A DNA stretch of 64,000 nt from an uncultured Bacteroidota bacterium (GCA_903838055.1 CAILWV010000044.1:62001-126000); one strand, 5' to 3'; positions 27,133-36,360 are shown, counted from the first letter of the stretch. Numbers and translations are program-made. The notes: generated from the letters alone by a model not told the origin.

Positions 27133-27233
27133 TTTTTCATTTTTTTAGTTAATAAATATATTTTCATGTGCTCTTCGTATTCAAATTGTAAATGCTTTTG
27201 GAATTATTCATAATTCATTTAGAATGTAATAAT

Positions 27234-27743
27234 TCACATTCCTGCCCATGCATTTATTTTGAGTCTTGTCCCATCGGGTTTTGCAAATAACTTATTATTA
27301 AAATCAGACACAAATCCACTTGGATTAACACCTTCTGTAGAATATCCTTTATTGTGCAAGGCTACATTTAATAGAGATAGATAGTAGTGGCCAACGCAAC
27401 ACCAGTCTCTTTTATTAAAATAACGGACAGCTTTTTTTAACTCCATTAATGGAAAATCAATCGTTTTTGCTTTTATATATTTTTCATTGGCAGTAAGTAC
27501 ATCTTCTAAATGCTTTATTATTAGTTCTTCTTTATACAAATAACTGAATGGAATAATCGTTATATTCTTTGGGAACATGGTTCCGGTTTCACCTATGCTT
27601 CCATCTTTGCTGACTGCATTATAACATATTTTGCCATATTCGATAAGTTTTAAGTCATCAACACTACCATCTAAACCAATTATCTGATCTTGTTTATGAT
27701 AAAAATCCGTACTACTGTAAAAGTAAATCAAGTGATTTCTCAT
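27234..27743 (-). CDS. Island protein, unknown function
   Basis: 169 residues, no signal peptide or membrane helix. It starts MRNHLIYFYSSTDFYHKQDQ and has a WCCVGHYYLSLLN segment at about residues 114-126 with two adjacent cysteines. It starts 6 nt after the 348-residue gene, so the two are an operon. I recognise no family. Confidence 0.55.
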   Translation of the reverse strand: MRNHLIYFYSSTDFYHKQDQIIGLDGSVDDLKLIEYGKICYNAVSKDGSIGETGTMFPKNITIIPFSYLYKEELIIKHLEDVLTANEKYIKAKTIDFPLMELKKAVRYFNKRDWCCVGHYYLSLLNVALHNKGYSTEGVNPSGFVSDFNNKLFAKPDGTRLKINAWAGM

Positions 27744-27749
27744 ATTTAT

Positions 27750-28796
27750 TTAAATTATTTCTGATACAAATGGTAAAACACGAGCTGGAATATTTTTTGA
27801 ACTTGAATAACAACCATATCGTTTCCAACAATTTAAATTTCCATAATGCAAGATTGTTTTATCATAAACCTTGTCATGATCGTATTGAAAAATTCTTCCA
27901 TTTCTGAATTTGACTGTAATTATCATTCCTTGACCATACCAATTTTGAGATAATTTAAAACAACTAGATTCTATATTACGTTCAATACTATTAGTTTTTG
28001 ATGATGTTGGAGTTACTTTTTTTATGGCTTTTGTTTTAGCAATAATATTATCTGTTTTCTTAGTTTTAGAAAGTTGATTATTTTTTATCGAATATTCGAT
28101 TTTTATATCTTTCGGTTCATCAATTGCTATAATATAACCCTGTTCTTCAACAAATGTTTTAAAATAGATTTTATTTGTGTCAGTATAAAAATTAGTATAA
28201 AGCCACCAAATTACATACTCAATACATTCTTTGTTTTCACCATAATCATAAGGCATTTCATATTTTTTTGGAGAGAAAAAAGGAAAATGATTTAATGGAC
28301 TTAACAAGCGGAGGCATCTTCTTTTTAAATCGTTTTTATGAGCTATTGTCTCTCCTAAAGGAGAACACTGAAAAATATGACAGTGTTTCCATCCGTTAGC
28401 TGAAAAATCTTTATGTTTTCTTCCTATGGTTTGCCACATATTTCCTTGTTTTTCTTCTTCTTTTATTGCAAAAGCAATTGGAAACTCTTGATTTTCAATT
28501 AAAGCTGAAAAATCTAATTCGAACTGATTAAAGGTTTCCATAAAAACCCAAAGTGCCGGTTCATTATCCGAAACAGTAAAAGAATGGTTTTCAAAAGAAT
28601 AATTACTTCCTCTGTTACTATAATTTTTAAATCTTCTCAACACAAAAAAAGGTGATTCACTTTCAAGATATTCAACTAAATTAAGATGATTCTTAATCAT
28701 TATATCTTGTTTTGGAAGCAATTCAGAGATTTCTATATCTAAAAATTCTTTTAAGGTGGCATTTCTTTTAATATTTGGACTTGGATATTTACTCAT
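27750..28796 (-). CDS. Island protein, unknown function
   Basis: 348 residues, soluble and basic. The middle (about 130-200) has the distinctive block NGWKHCHIFQCSPLG and RRCLRLLSPLNHFPFFSPKK with several His, Cys and Arg, which could form a nuclease-like or metal-binding site. The C-terminal 80 residues (CFKLSQNWYGQGMIITVKF and so on) look like a separate beta-rich domain after a Lys/Thr/Ser-rich linker (about 245-275). I cannot name a family. Its stop is 6 nt before the 169-residue gene. Confidence 0.55.
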   Translation of the reverse strand: MSKYPSPNIKRNATLKEFLDIEISELLPKQDIMIKNHLNLVEYLESESPFFVLRRFKNYSNRGSNYSFENHSFTVSDNEPALWVFMETFNQFELDFSALIENQEFPIAFAIKEEEKQGNMWQTIGRKHKDFSANGWKHCHIFQCSPLGETIAHKNDLKRRCLRLLSPLNHFPFFSPKKYEMPYDYGENKECIEYVIWWLYTNFYTDTNKIYFKTFVEEQGYIIAIDEPKDIKIEYSIKNNQLSKTKKTDNIIAKTKAIKKVTPTSSKTNSIERNIESSCFKLSQNWYGQGMIITVKFRNGRIFQYDHDKVYDKTILHYGNLNCWKRYGCYSSSKNIPARVLPFVSEII

Positions 28797-28854
28797 AAGT
28801 ACTTAATTAAACAGTTATTTCAAATTTTATATAAATATAGTAAAATCCTCAAAA

Positions 28855-30810
28855 CTAAAAAGTTTGAATCATAACCACGTAGTCTGAAAATACTTTTATT
28901 TTCTCAACTTGGGACAACGAGCTTGTTTTTTTTCTTTTACCTTTTTGAGTAGTTACAGGAACCAAATCGACGATATTCTTCAGTAATCCTGATTTTATGG
29001 CATAATTCACATTTTCACTGCCGTATTTTTCTTTATTTAATCTGGATTCAATTATACCAACAACATTTCCTAAATCATCAAAAAGAGGTCCTCCGCTATT
29101 TCCGTTTTGTATTGGTGCTGTCACTTGGTATTTAGTAACATCTTCATTAATACCTGTTAAAGAACTAATTTTACCGTCTGTAAATTTTACCGTTTCTCCC
29201 ATAACATCCGCCAAGGGATAGCCTAAAGAAAACACTTCATTTCCTACAGCAATTGTCTCTGAAGCCAATTGATATGGCAATATTGGTAAAGGCACAAAAG
29301 TACTATCGGTAATTTTTATTACTGCCAAATCATTTGTTTTATCTGTTTGAAAGACAGTTGCTTTAAATTTTTTCTTCATCCCATTCTGTTTGCATAAAAC
29401 CCAAATTTCTGAAGCATCTTTAATAACATGATAGTTCGTAGCAATGAAACCCTCATTGTTTACATAAAAACCAGTTCCACTTCCATTCCAATTGAACTTT
29501 CCTGTTTCCAATCCGTTATCAACTGATTCGTAGGATTCCGTATCCTTGAAAACAAAACTTTTTACTATTATCGATGTGGAATCAACTTTTTCCTCATTTA
29601 AAATTATTATTTTGAATGTACTTCCTTCCCATTCTTTTAATTTCTGAGTTTCCACCAAAACACCATTAATTGAATAGTAAATATTCTCTTCTTTCTTGGT
29701 TATTTTTAATATGTTTTCACCTCCAACTTCGGTATTAATTGAAGTAGTTTTTTCATACTTGGTACTTAAATACAAATTATCTTCTAAATTCTCAACGGAG
29801 TAAGTTCCTTCATTGGATATCAAGAATTGGTTGGATGTGTTTTCAATTTCATTTTCATTCCATGAAATACCATATTTCATCTTTGTTTTTTCTGTATTTT
29901 TAAAAGTAACTTCAAGGGAAATATCATCGTAATTTTTCCATGGTACATTTAAATTAATATTGAAATCTTTATTATTCTTCTCTTTTGAAAAAGCAACTTC
30001 AATACCTTCTTTTGTTTCGTTGAAATAGGAATCGTCACTTGCAAACCAATCGCTTTGTATTTCAGAATTTATAAAATAATTTGAAATTATGGCCTTACAT
30101 TTTTTATATTCATTACACTCATGACATGTAGGCTTTCGATTACCATTGTCAAAGTCTACAACGCTTTTAATTGAACCATCATAGTAATTGGTTAGCCAAT
30201 TGCCGTTTTTCCAGTCGTCAACCATAATGCCTTTTTGGTAAATTTTTTTATTATCAAAAAAGCTTATATAACTACCATTCTGCTTCCCATCCACATAATT
30301 TTCTTCATAATTTCTGTCATTATTTTCATTGTTGTAAACCCAAAGTCCACTTTTTTTCCCATTTAAATAATCACCTTCAGAGCTGACATTTCCATTTTTA
30401 TAATAGTTAATTGACTTTCCATTTAATGAATCCTTTTCATAATTAAAAAGTGATTTAATTAATTTATTATCATAATAATAAACCCAAAGACCCACTTTAT
30501 TTCCATTGTCAAAATTACCTTCACAAATAATGTCGCCATTCTTTGAAAATTCATTGTAAATGGAATTAAATTTAGACTTAGCAATCGCCTCAGAATTAAA
30601 TTCAGTACAATAGAATAATGATCGAACTTCACCTGTTTTATAAAAAGACTTGAATTCGTTATTTTCTGTTTTTTTAACTTCAATGAAATATTCATATTCT
30701 CCATTATTTGTAACATCCCAGTTTGAATTGTAGTAAATCGTATCAACTTGGGCTTGTAAATTAGCAGAAATACAAAAAAATAGTATAGGTATAAAAAATA
30801 ATTTTTTCAT
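28855..30810 (-). CDS. Secreted MORN-repeat protein with trypsin-like protease domain
   Basis: 651 residues. A signal peptide ends NLQAQ (about residue 21). Residues about 60-235 carry five or more MORN_2/YwqK-type repeats (NGDIICEGNFDNGNKVGLWV, NGKKSGLWVYNN and similar). A short Cys-rich linker (CHECNEYKKC) and a beta-rich concanavalin-like region (about 255-430) follow. Residues about 440-630 are a trypsin-like protease of the Deg/S1C type with the full triad His461 (NYHVIKD), Asp494 (TNDLAV) and Ser572 (NGNSGGPL). No PDZ domain is present. It probably acts in the periplasm or on the cell surface; the MORN part may target it. Confidence 0.85.
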   Translation of the reverse strand: MKKLFFIPILFFCISANLQAQVDTIYYNSNWDVTNNGEYEYFIEVKKTENNEFKSFYKTGEVRSLFYCTEFNSEAIAKSKFNSIYNEFSKNGDIICEGNFDNGNKVGLWVYYYDNKLIKSLFNYEKDSLNGKSINYYKNGNVSSEGDYLNGKKSGLWVYNNENNDRNYEENYVDGKQNGSYISFFDNKKIYQKGIMVDDWKNGNWLTNYYDGSIKSVVDFDNGNRKPTCHECNEYKKCKAIISNYFINSEIQSDWFASDDSYFNETKEGIEVAFSKEKNNKDFNINLNVPWKNYDDISLEVTFKNTEKTKMKYGISWNENEIENTSNQFLISNEGTYSVENLEDNLYLSTKYEKTTSINTEVGGENILKITKKEENIYYSINGVLVETQKLKEWEGSTFKIIILNEEKVDSTSIIVKSFVFKDTESYESVDNGLETGKFNWNGSGTGFYVNNEGFIATNYHVIKDASEIWVLCKQNGMKKKFKATVFQTDKTNDLAVIKITDSTFVPLPILPYQLASETIAVGNEVFSLGYPLADVMGETVKFTDGKISSLTGINEDVTKYQVTAPIQNGNSGGPLFDDLGNVVGIIESRLNKEKYGSENVNYAIKSGLLKNIVDLVPVTTQKGKRKKTSSLSQVEKIKVFSDYVVMIQTF

Positions 30811-30846
30811 AATTTGAATTTTGTTAGTTAATGAAATAGATCTGAT

Positions 30847-31239
30847 TTATCTAATTTTTTTGTAGGTTAAAGGAGCATTTCCATCGCCTGAAACAGTACA
30901 AATTAAAGTCGTTTTATCAATGAAAACAAATTCAGATTCTGCGGTCCAGTTCGTTTCTTTGCAAAATGTTTTTACATATAAATTGGTTTTATTAAAATTA
31001 ACGGTAACTATATCCAAAGGCACCACAGTGGTGGAACTAAACTCGGCAAATTGCATGTTATTATTGTTGTCCTTCCATATTACAATATGAGAAGTTCCCT
31101 CTGAATTCCATAATCCAATATAATCTTCATTGGTAAATTCAATAGCTGATTTAGTTTTAATATTACCTGAAGCATTATGAATTTGTGCAAATGATAAAAA
31201 GCTTGAAAGCAAAACGGTTAATAAGATTCCTTTTTTCAT
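30847..31239 (-). CDS. Small secreted protein, paralogue of the next gene
   Basis: 130 residues with a signal peptide (about 1-18, ending LSFAQ). The mature part is beta-rich, with YIGLWNSEGTSHIVIWKDN and an ending FIDKTTLICTVSGDG-APLTYKKIR. The adjacent protein has the same framework (LIGYWKPNEESSQLFFWKD, FKDKNTLVRQITGNAETTIT). It lies 36 nt upstream of the MORN-protease gene, on the same strand. Function unknown; a lipocalin-like fold is possible. Confidence 0.65.
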   Translation of the reverse strand: MKKGILLTVLLSSFLSFAQIHNASGNIKTKSAIEFTNEDYIGLWNSEGTSHIVIWKDNNNNMQFAEFSSTTVVPLDIVTVNFNKTNLYVKTFCKETNWTAESEFVFIDKTTLICTVSGDGNAPLTYKKIR

Positions 31240-31272
31240 AATTTGATTTTTTTTGATTGATGATTTTAGTAA

Positions 31273-31635
31273 CTATTTTATTTTAGTGTAAGTAATTGTT
31301 GTTTCGGCGTTACCAGTTATTTGACGAACTAAGGTGTTTTTATCCTTAAATTTAAACTTGCTTTCTGTAACCCAATGATTAGGAATAAAAATAGTTCGAG
31401 CAATTATGCAATCGTCTTTAATTTTTAATGAAATTAGGTCTATAGGTTCACCTGTGGAACCACATATTTCTTGAATCTGCAAATTTCCTTCAATATCTTT
31501 CCAAAAAAACAATTGAGATGATTCTTCATTTGGTTTCCAATAACCAATTAAATCATTGGTATTGATTTTATTTTGACAAAAAACTGGAATAGATAAGCTA
31601 AAAACGAATACTAGTAATAAAAATGAGTTTTTCAT
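31273..31635 (-). CDS. Small secreted protein, paralogue of the previous gene
   Basis: 120 residues from the ATG at 31633-31635 (MKNSFLLLVFVFSLSIPVFC), chosen because it starts directly with the signal peptide. A longer frame to 31701 adds 22 residues without a better start. The mature part matches its neighbour in strand order and in the WK(D) and TYxKIx positions. It is the first gene of the island cluster. Confidence 0.65.
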   Translation of the reverse strand: MKNSFLLLVFVFSLSIPVFCQNKINTNDLIGYWKPNEESSQLFFWKDIEGNLQIQEICGSTGEPIDLISLKIKDDCIIARTIFIPNHWVTESKFKFKDKNTLVRQITGNAETTITYTKIK

Positions 31636-32083
31636 AAGTTTAATATTTGGGTTAATAAAAAAAATTAAAATAATACCTTCATAACATCTTTTTAGTTCCA
31701 TATTTCGAATAAACTATATTTGGTTTACTTGTGGTTATGTTTTTCAGAAATTAAAAATTAATTAATATAAAACGTACCTATTATCAATTAGGCTTCGTAT
31801 TTACTTTGTAAGAGATAGAATTTTTTTAAGGTAATTTTTTAATCATGATTAGATAATTAACAGTATTTTATATTAATTCAACGAACTAATTGTTAAAATA
31901 TTGTTATAGTTTTATTAAAAATTACAAAATGTTATGAAAAATATTAATAATTTCTATAAAACATTAATAATAATCAATAAGTTAACTTTAAAAATAATAA
32001 TAAAACAAGATGTTTTAAATGAGGGTATTTTTGTTTTTTGAAATGGAATTATATACTTAAAGAAAAGTATTCCTAAGTTTAAA
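31636..32083. other. AT-rich non-coding stretch at the right end of the island
   Basis: 448 bp, strongly AT-rich, with no open frame of note. A TAnnTTTG box on the + strand (TATTTTTG, 32026-32033) points toward the yraN fragment. No insertion-sequence ends or tRNA were seen. Confidence 0.6.
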
Positions 32084-32267
32084 TGATTTTGGATTACCCA
32101 AAGATTTTGTGAAACCAAAAAAAATCCAACTCCTTGTAAAAGCCGTCAACGAATATGTAATCGCTAAGGATTTAGAGGTAGATGTTCGCTTTGATATTAT
32201 TGCCATTCACAAAGAAGGAACGGAATATAATTTGGAACATATTGAAGAAGCATTTTATTATTTTTAG
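32084..32267 (+). pseudogene. 3' fragment of yraN, direct repeat copy B
   Basis: The fragment encodes the last about 60 residues of YraN (from DFGLPKDFVKPKK) and stops at TAG 7 bp before the mfd stop codon. The in-frame sequence upstream runs into TAA (32058-32060) with no start codon, so no protein is made from it. It is a near-copy of 24799-24981. Because it abuts mfd, it marks the original convergent yraN-mfd junction or the far end of an inserted segment. Confidence 0.93.
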
Positions 32268-32274
32268 GAGACTC

Positions 32275-35200
32275 CTAAATCCTATTCATTAACTCCAATG
32301 CCTTATTAATAGACTTTACATTTTCAAAAGTCAATAACAATCGCAAGCCGTTTTTGGTTTCTTTTTCTTTCATTTTACAGAGGTTGCTGTTGTGCTGCAC
32401 AAATTGCACCATCTTAATAAAACGATTGGATTGGTAAAAATCGCTTTGTTGGTCGCCTACAAAATAGCCCACCATTTTACCCTGTTTCAAGATTAATTTT
32501 TCAATTCCGATGCTGGTGGCTTTCCATTTTATACGGATAGAGTTAAGTAACGCCACGGCTTCTTTTGGTAAAGCACCAAATCTATCGGTAAGTTTTTGTT
32601 CGTATTGCAAAAGCGTTTCTTCGTCTTTAATACCGCTCAGTTCGTTGTACAAACTTAAGCGCTCGGTAATATTATTGATGTAATCATCTGGAAACAGTAA
32701 TTCGAAATCGGTATCAATTTGTAAATCTTTTACGTATTCTTTGGTTTCGATATTGTTTTCGGTAGGATACAATTCTTTGAATTCATTTTCTTTCAATTCC
32801 TCAATGGCCTCGTTCATGATTTTTTGATAGGTATCAAATCCGATATCATTAATAAAACCACTTTGTTCGCCACCTAATAAATCTCCGGCACCACGAATTT
32901 CTAAATCTTTCATCGCAATGTTGATACCGCTTCCAAGTTCTGAAAATTGCTCTAGTGCCTGAATACGTTTTCGGGCATCATCCGTCATTGCCGAATAGGG
33001 AGGCGTGATGAAATAACAAAAAGCTTTCTTGTTGCTTCGTCCCACACGACCTCGCATTTGATGCAAATCGGACAATCCAAAATTATTAGCATTATTGATG
33101 AAAATCGTATTGGCATTTGGCACGTCCAATCCGCTTTCAATGATGGTGGTAGCAACCAAAACGTCGAATTCACCATTCATAAAACCTAACATCAGTTCTT
33201 CTAGTTTCTTTCCATCTAATTGCCCATGGCCAATACCAACTCGGGCATCGGGAACCAATCGTTGGATCATTCCGGCGACTTCCTTAATGTTTTCAATACG
33301 ATTGTTGATGAAGAAAACTTGTCCGTTACGTTGAATTTCATACGAAATCGCATCCCGAATTAAATCTTCATGAAAACGAACTACATTGGTTTCTATGGGA
33401 TATCTATTGGGTGGTGGCGTAGTAATTACCGATAAATCTCGGGCTGCCATCAACGAAAACTGCAAGGTTCTCGGGATAGGTGTTGCGGTTAATGTCAGGG
33501 TATCTACATTGGCAGAAATCGTTTTAAGTTTGTCTTTAACGTTCACTCCAAATTTCTGTTCCTCATCAATAATCAGCAATCCTAAATCTTTAAATTGCAC
33601 ATTTTTATTCACCAATTGGTGGGTTCCTATAATAATATCGAGTTTTCCTTCGCCCAATTCTTTTAGGGTTTCGGTTTTTTCTTTGGCAGTTCGAAAACGG
33701 TTTAAATAACCAATTGTAACCGGCATGTCTTTTAGTCGTTCGGTAAAAGTTCGGTAATGCTGGTAGGCCAAAATAGTGGTAGGTACTAAAACAGCAACTT
33801 GTTTTCCGTTATCCACCGCTTTAAATGCAGCACGAATTGCGACTTCCGTTTTTCCGAAACCTACATCGCCACATACCAATCTGTCCATCGGGCGATCGTT
33901 TTCCATGTCCATTTTCACATCGTTGGTAGAAGTGATTTGGTCGGGCGTATCTTCGTAAATAAAGGAACTTTCGAGTTCTTTTTGCAAATAACTATCGGGC
34001 GCACAAGCAAAACCCTTTTCCAATCTTCGCTTGGCGTACAATTGAATTAAGTTGAACGCAATGTGTTTAACCCGTGCTTTTGTTTTTTGTTTTAATGCTT
34101 TCCAAGCGCCTGAACCCAATTTATAAATCTTTGGAGGCGCGCCATCTTTACCGTTGTATTTTGAGATTTTATGCAGCGAATGGATGCTCACATACACAAT
34201 ATCATTATCTGCATAAACCAATTTTATGGCTTCTTGGGTTTTGCCTTCTACCTGAATTTTTTGCAAGCCACCAAATTTTCCAATTCCGTGGTCTATATGG
34301 GTTACATAATCGCCAACAGCCAAGGAAGTCAATTCTTTTAGCGTGATAGTTTGTTTTTTGGAATACCCGTTTTTGATGCTAAATTTATGGTAGCGTTCAA
34401 ATATTTGGTGGTCGGTGTAACAAGCAATTTGGTGTTCTTCATCTACAAAACCTTGGTAAAGTGGAAAAACTATGGTTTTATATTTGGAATTTGGAATTTC
34501 AACATTGGAATTTTCGTCGCCGATATCTTCAAAAATATCATGAAAACGATTCGCCTGACTTTCATTGGAACAGAATAAATAATTCTTAATTCCATTGGAA
34601 TTGTTGTCGTTTAAATTATTCAAAAGCAAATCAAATTGCTTGTTGAAAGAGGGTTGCGGTTGGATGTGAAATTCCAACGTTTTATCAATAGCAAAAGTTG
34701 GTGCATTGCTTAATTCTACTACCGAAAAGTAAAGTGCTTTCTTTAGGAATTGCTTCTGATTTAAAAACAATTCTTCGGGTTGCATCCTTTTAACGGTGGT
34801 GTCTAATTTAGAAAATGCTTCGGTTGCTTTAGCAAAAAGTTTGTCTAATTGTTGTCCGAGTAAATCGGTATCTTGAATAAAAAGCACCGTTTTTTCATGG
34901 ATATAATCTAAAAAACTTTCGCGGTTTTCTTCAAAAAATTTATTTTCCACGTTTGGAATGATAGACACTTTTTTTAATTTTTCAATAGAAAGCTGGGTTT
35001 CTACATCAAAACTTCGAATGGAATCTACTTCATTACCAAAAAACTCTATCCGATAGGGATTGTCATTGGAGAACGAAAACACATCTATAATTCCACCACG
35101 AACTGAGAATTCTCCTGGCTCAGATACAAAATCTACTCTTTTGAAATTGTATTCAAATAAAACTTCGTTAATAAAATCAATCGCCAATTTATCGTTTACC

Positions 35201-35637
35201 GAAATCTTGAACGTATTTTTTTCGAGTTCTTTTTTGGTTACTACCTTTTCAAAAATTGCTTCGGCATACGAAACAATAATAGCAGGTTTTTTGCGAGAAT
35301 TAATTCGGTTTAAAACCTCGGCTCTAAGTAATATATTGGCATTGTCGGTTTCGTCTATTTGGTATGGTCGTCTGTACGATCCTGGGTAAAACAAAACGTC
35401 TTGGTCGTTAAGAAGCTGTTCTAAATCGTTGAGGTAGTAAGCGGCTTCTTCCTTATCATTAAAAAGTAAAAGAAAAGGCACTTCGGCTTTTTCAAAAGTG
35501 GCTTCTACTACTAATGACAGCGCTGACCCCAGTAATCCCTTGGCATTTATTTTAATGTCGCGTTGTTGTAAAGTGGTTGCTAATTGCTGGACTTTAGCCG
35601 ATTTTTGATAAACAGAAGTAATAGTGCTTTTACTCAA
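32275..35637 (-). CDS. mfd: Transcription-repair coupling factor Mfd
   Basis: 1120 residues. The UvrB-homology N-terminus carries FYPGSYRRPYQ. The RNA-polymerase interaction domain has GDYVTHIDHGIGKFGGL. The RecG-like translocase has Walker A GDVGFGKTEVA, the Walker B-like box DEEQ, TATPIPRTLQ and RGRVGRSNKKAFCYF. The C-terminal domain of the family follows. Mfd removes stalled RNA polymerase and recruits UvrA. Length is normal for the phylum. It starts 20 nt after a lipoprotein gene, so co-transcription is likely. Confidence 0.97.
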   Translation of the reverse strand: MSKSTITSVYQKSAKVQQLATTLQQRDIKINAKGLLGSALSLVVEATFEKAEVPFLLLFNDKEEAAYYLNDLEQLLNDQDVLFYPGSYRRPYQIDETDNANILLRAEVLNRINSRKKPAIIVSYAEAIFEKVVTKKELEKNTFKISVNDKLAIDFINEVLFEYNFKRVDFVSEPGEFSVRGGIIDVFSFSNDNPYRIEFFGNEVDSIRSFDVETQLSIEKLKKVSIIPNVENKFFEENRESFLDYIHEKTVLFIQDTDLLGQQLDKLFAKATEAFSKLDTTVKRMQPEELFLNQKQFLKKALYFSVVELSNAPTFAIDKTLEFHIQPQPSFNKQFDLLLNNLNDNNSNGIKNYLFCSNESQANRFHDIFEDIGDENSNVEIPNSKYKTIVFPLYQGFVDEEHQIACYTDHQIFERYHKFSIKNGYSKKQTITLKELTSLAVGDYVTHIDHGIGKFGGLQKIQVEGKTQEAIKLVYADNDIVYVSIHSLHKISKYNGKDGAPPKIYKLGSGAWKALKQKTKARVKHIAFNLIQLYAKRRLEKGFACAPDSYLQKELESSFIYEDTPDQITSTNDVKMDMENDRPMDRLVCGDVGFGKTEVAIRAAFKAVDNGKQVAVLVPTTILAYQHYRTFTERLKDMPVTIGYLNRFRTAKEKTETLKELGEGKLDIIIGTHQLVNKNVQFKDLGLLIIDEEQKFGVNVKDKLKTISANVDTLTLTATPIPRTLQFSLMAARDLSVITTPPPNRYPIETNVVRFHEDLIRDAISYEIQRNGQVFFINNRIENIKEVAGMIQRLVPDARVGIGHGQLDGKKLEELMLGFMNGEFDVLVATTIIESGLDVPNANTIFINNANNFGLSDLHQMRGRVGRSNKKAFCYFITPPYSAMTDDARKRIQALEQFSELGSGINIAMKDLEIRGAGDLLGGEQSGFINDIGFDTYQKIMNEAIEELKENEFKELYPTENNIETKEYVKDLQIDTDFELLFPDDYINNITERLSLYNELSGIKDEETLLQYEQKLTDRFGALPKEAVALLNSIRIKWKATSIGIEKLILKQGKMVGYFVGDQQSDFYQSNRFIKMVQFVQHNSNLCKMKEKETKNGLRLLLTFENVKSINKALELMNRI

Positions 35638-35657
35638 GAGGGTGGTTTTAGAAGATA

Positions 35658-36227
35658 TTAATTTGGAATTGCTCTAGTGGTGTCCTTCATCATAATAAGG
35701 TCTTGTTCGCCTTCTTCCACTGGGATTTGGCTTCTTTTTACAATTTCCTCCATTTGCAATTGCAAGAAGTCGATTTCGGTATTTATTTCGCTAACCAATT
35801 TTATTACTTTTTGATCTGGAATTTGACGCAAATGAATGTACAAATCCATCGTTTTTATTTTGGTAATAAGCACCGTAATACGTGTTTTCATTTGTGGCTT
35901 ATTAAATTCTTCCGGAATTTTTAATTCTAAATCCATTGCTTTTTTAGACAAATCGGAGGCTTTTTTCTGAAATGCACCAATAGTACTTTTTGGTTTTTGG
36001 TTGATTTCAGTTAAAAAATTGCGCCATTCTACCCAGTTTTGAATTTTGCTCTGTGTAGTTGCTTCTATTGGAGAAATATCAAAGTTCCAACCTCTGTTTA
36101 TAGTATTAAAAACAACCTCTTTTTTTTGAGCTTCTTTTTTTTGTTCAATGATTAATTGCGCGTCGTCTTCTTTACAAGAAACAATTAATAGAGAAAATAA
36201 TAGTATGTAGAAAGATTTCAATGGCAT
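35658..36227 (-). CDS. Small lipoprotein upstream of mfd, unknown
   Basis: 189 residues from the ATG at 36225-36227. A lipoprotein signal (MPLKSFYILLFSLLIVSC, Cys18) is followed by a largely helical domain (about 25-189) with heptad-like spacing (KKASDLSKKAMDLELKIPEE). A longer frame to a TTG at 36260 abuts the -7 box and is unlikely. Probably anchored in a membrane facing the periplasm. Function unknown. Confidence 0.7.
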   Translation of the reverse strand: MPLKSFYILLFSLLIVSCKEDDAQLIIEQKKEAQKKEVVFNTINRGWNFDISPIEATTQSKIQNWVEWRNFLTEINQKPKSTIGAFQKKASDLSKKAMDLELKIPEEFNKPQMKTRITVLITKIKTMDLYIHLRQIPDQKVIKLVSEINTEIDFLQLQMEEIVKRSQIPVEEGEQDLIMMKDTTRAIPN

Positions 36228-36249
36228 CAGCGAAATTTCAATTAGGTTA

Positions 36250-36257
36250 CAAAAATA
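36250..36257 (-). promoter_or_regulatory. -7 promoter box of the lipoprotein-mfd operon
   Basis: TATTTTTG on the minus strand matches TAnnTTTG, 22 nt upstream of the chosen ATG. No clear -33 box. Confidence 0.4.
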
Positions 36258-36360
36258 CAAAAGTAGTAGTTTTGTTTTAGAGATTTTGTGAAAGGTTTGG
36301 TAAATGTTTGAGTGAGGGAAGTTAGAGTTATAAGTTTCCCTTATTCTTAATCGAAAACCT

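Noticed and set aside
28074..28295. Plus-strand hydrophobic open frame in the island
   Set aside because: It is antisense to the 348-residue gene and is rich in Ile/Phe only because the opposite strand is Lys/Asn/Tyr-rich.
24983..32083. Prophage or integrative conjugative element
   Set aside because: No integrase, capsid, terminase, relaxase or conjugation gene occurs in the 7.1 kb; only an HTH peptide hints at mobility.
33095..35389. Several plus-strand open frames inside mfd
   Set aside because: All lie antisense to a complete 1120-residue Mfd and have no recognisable domains.
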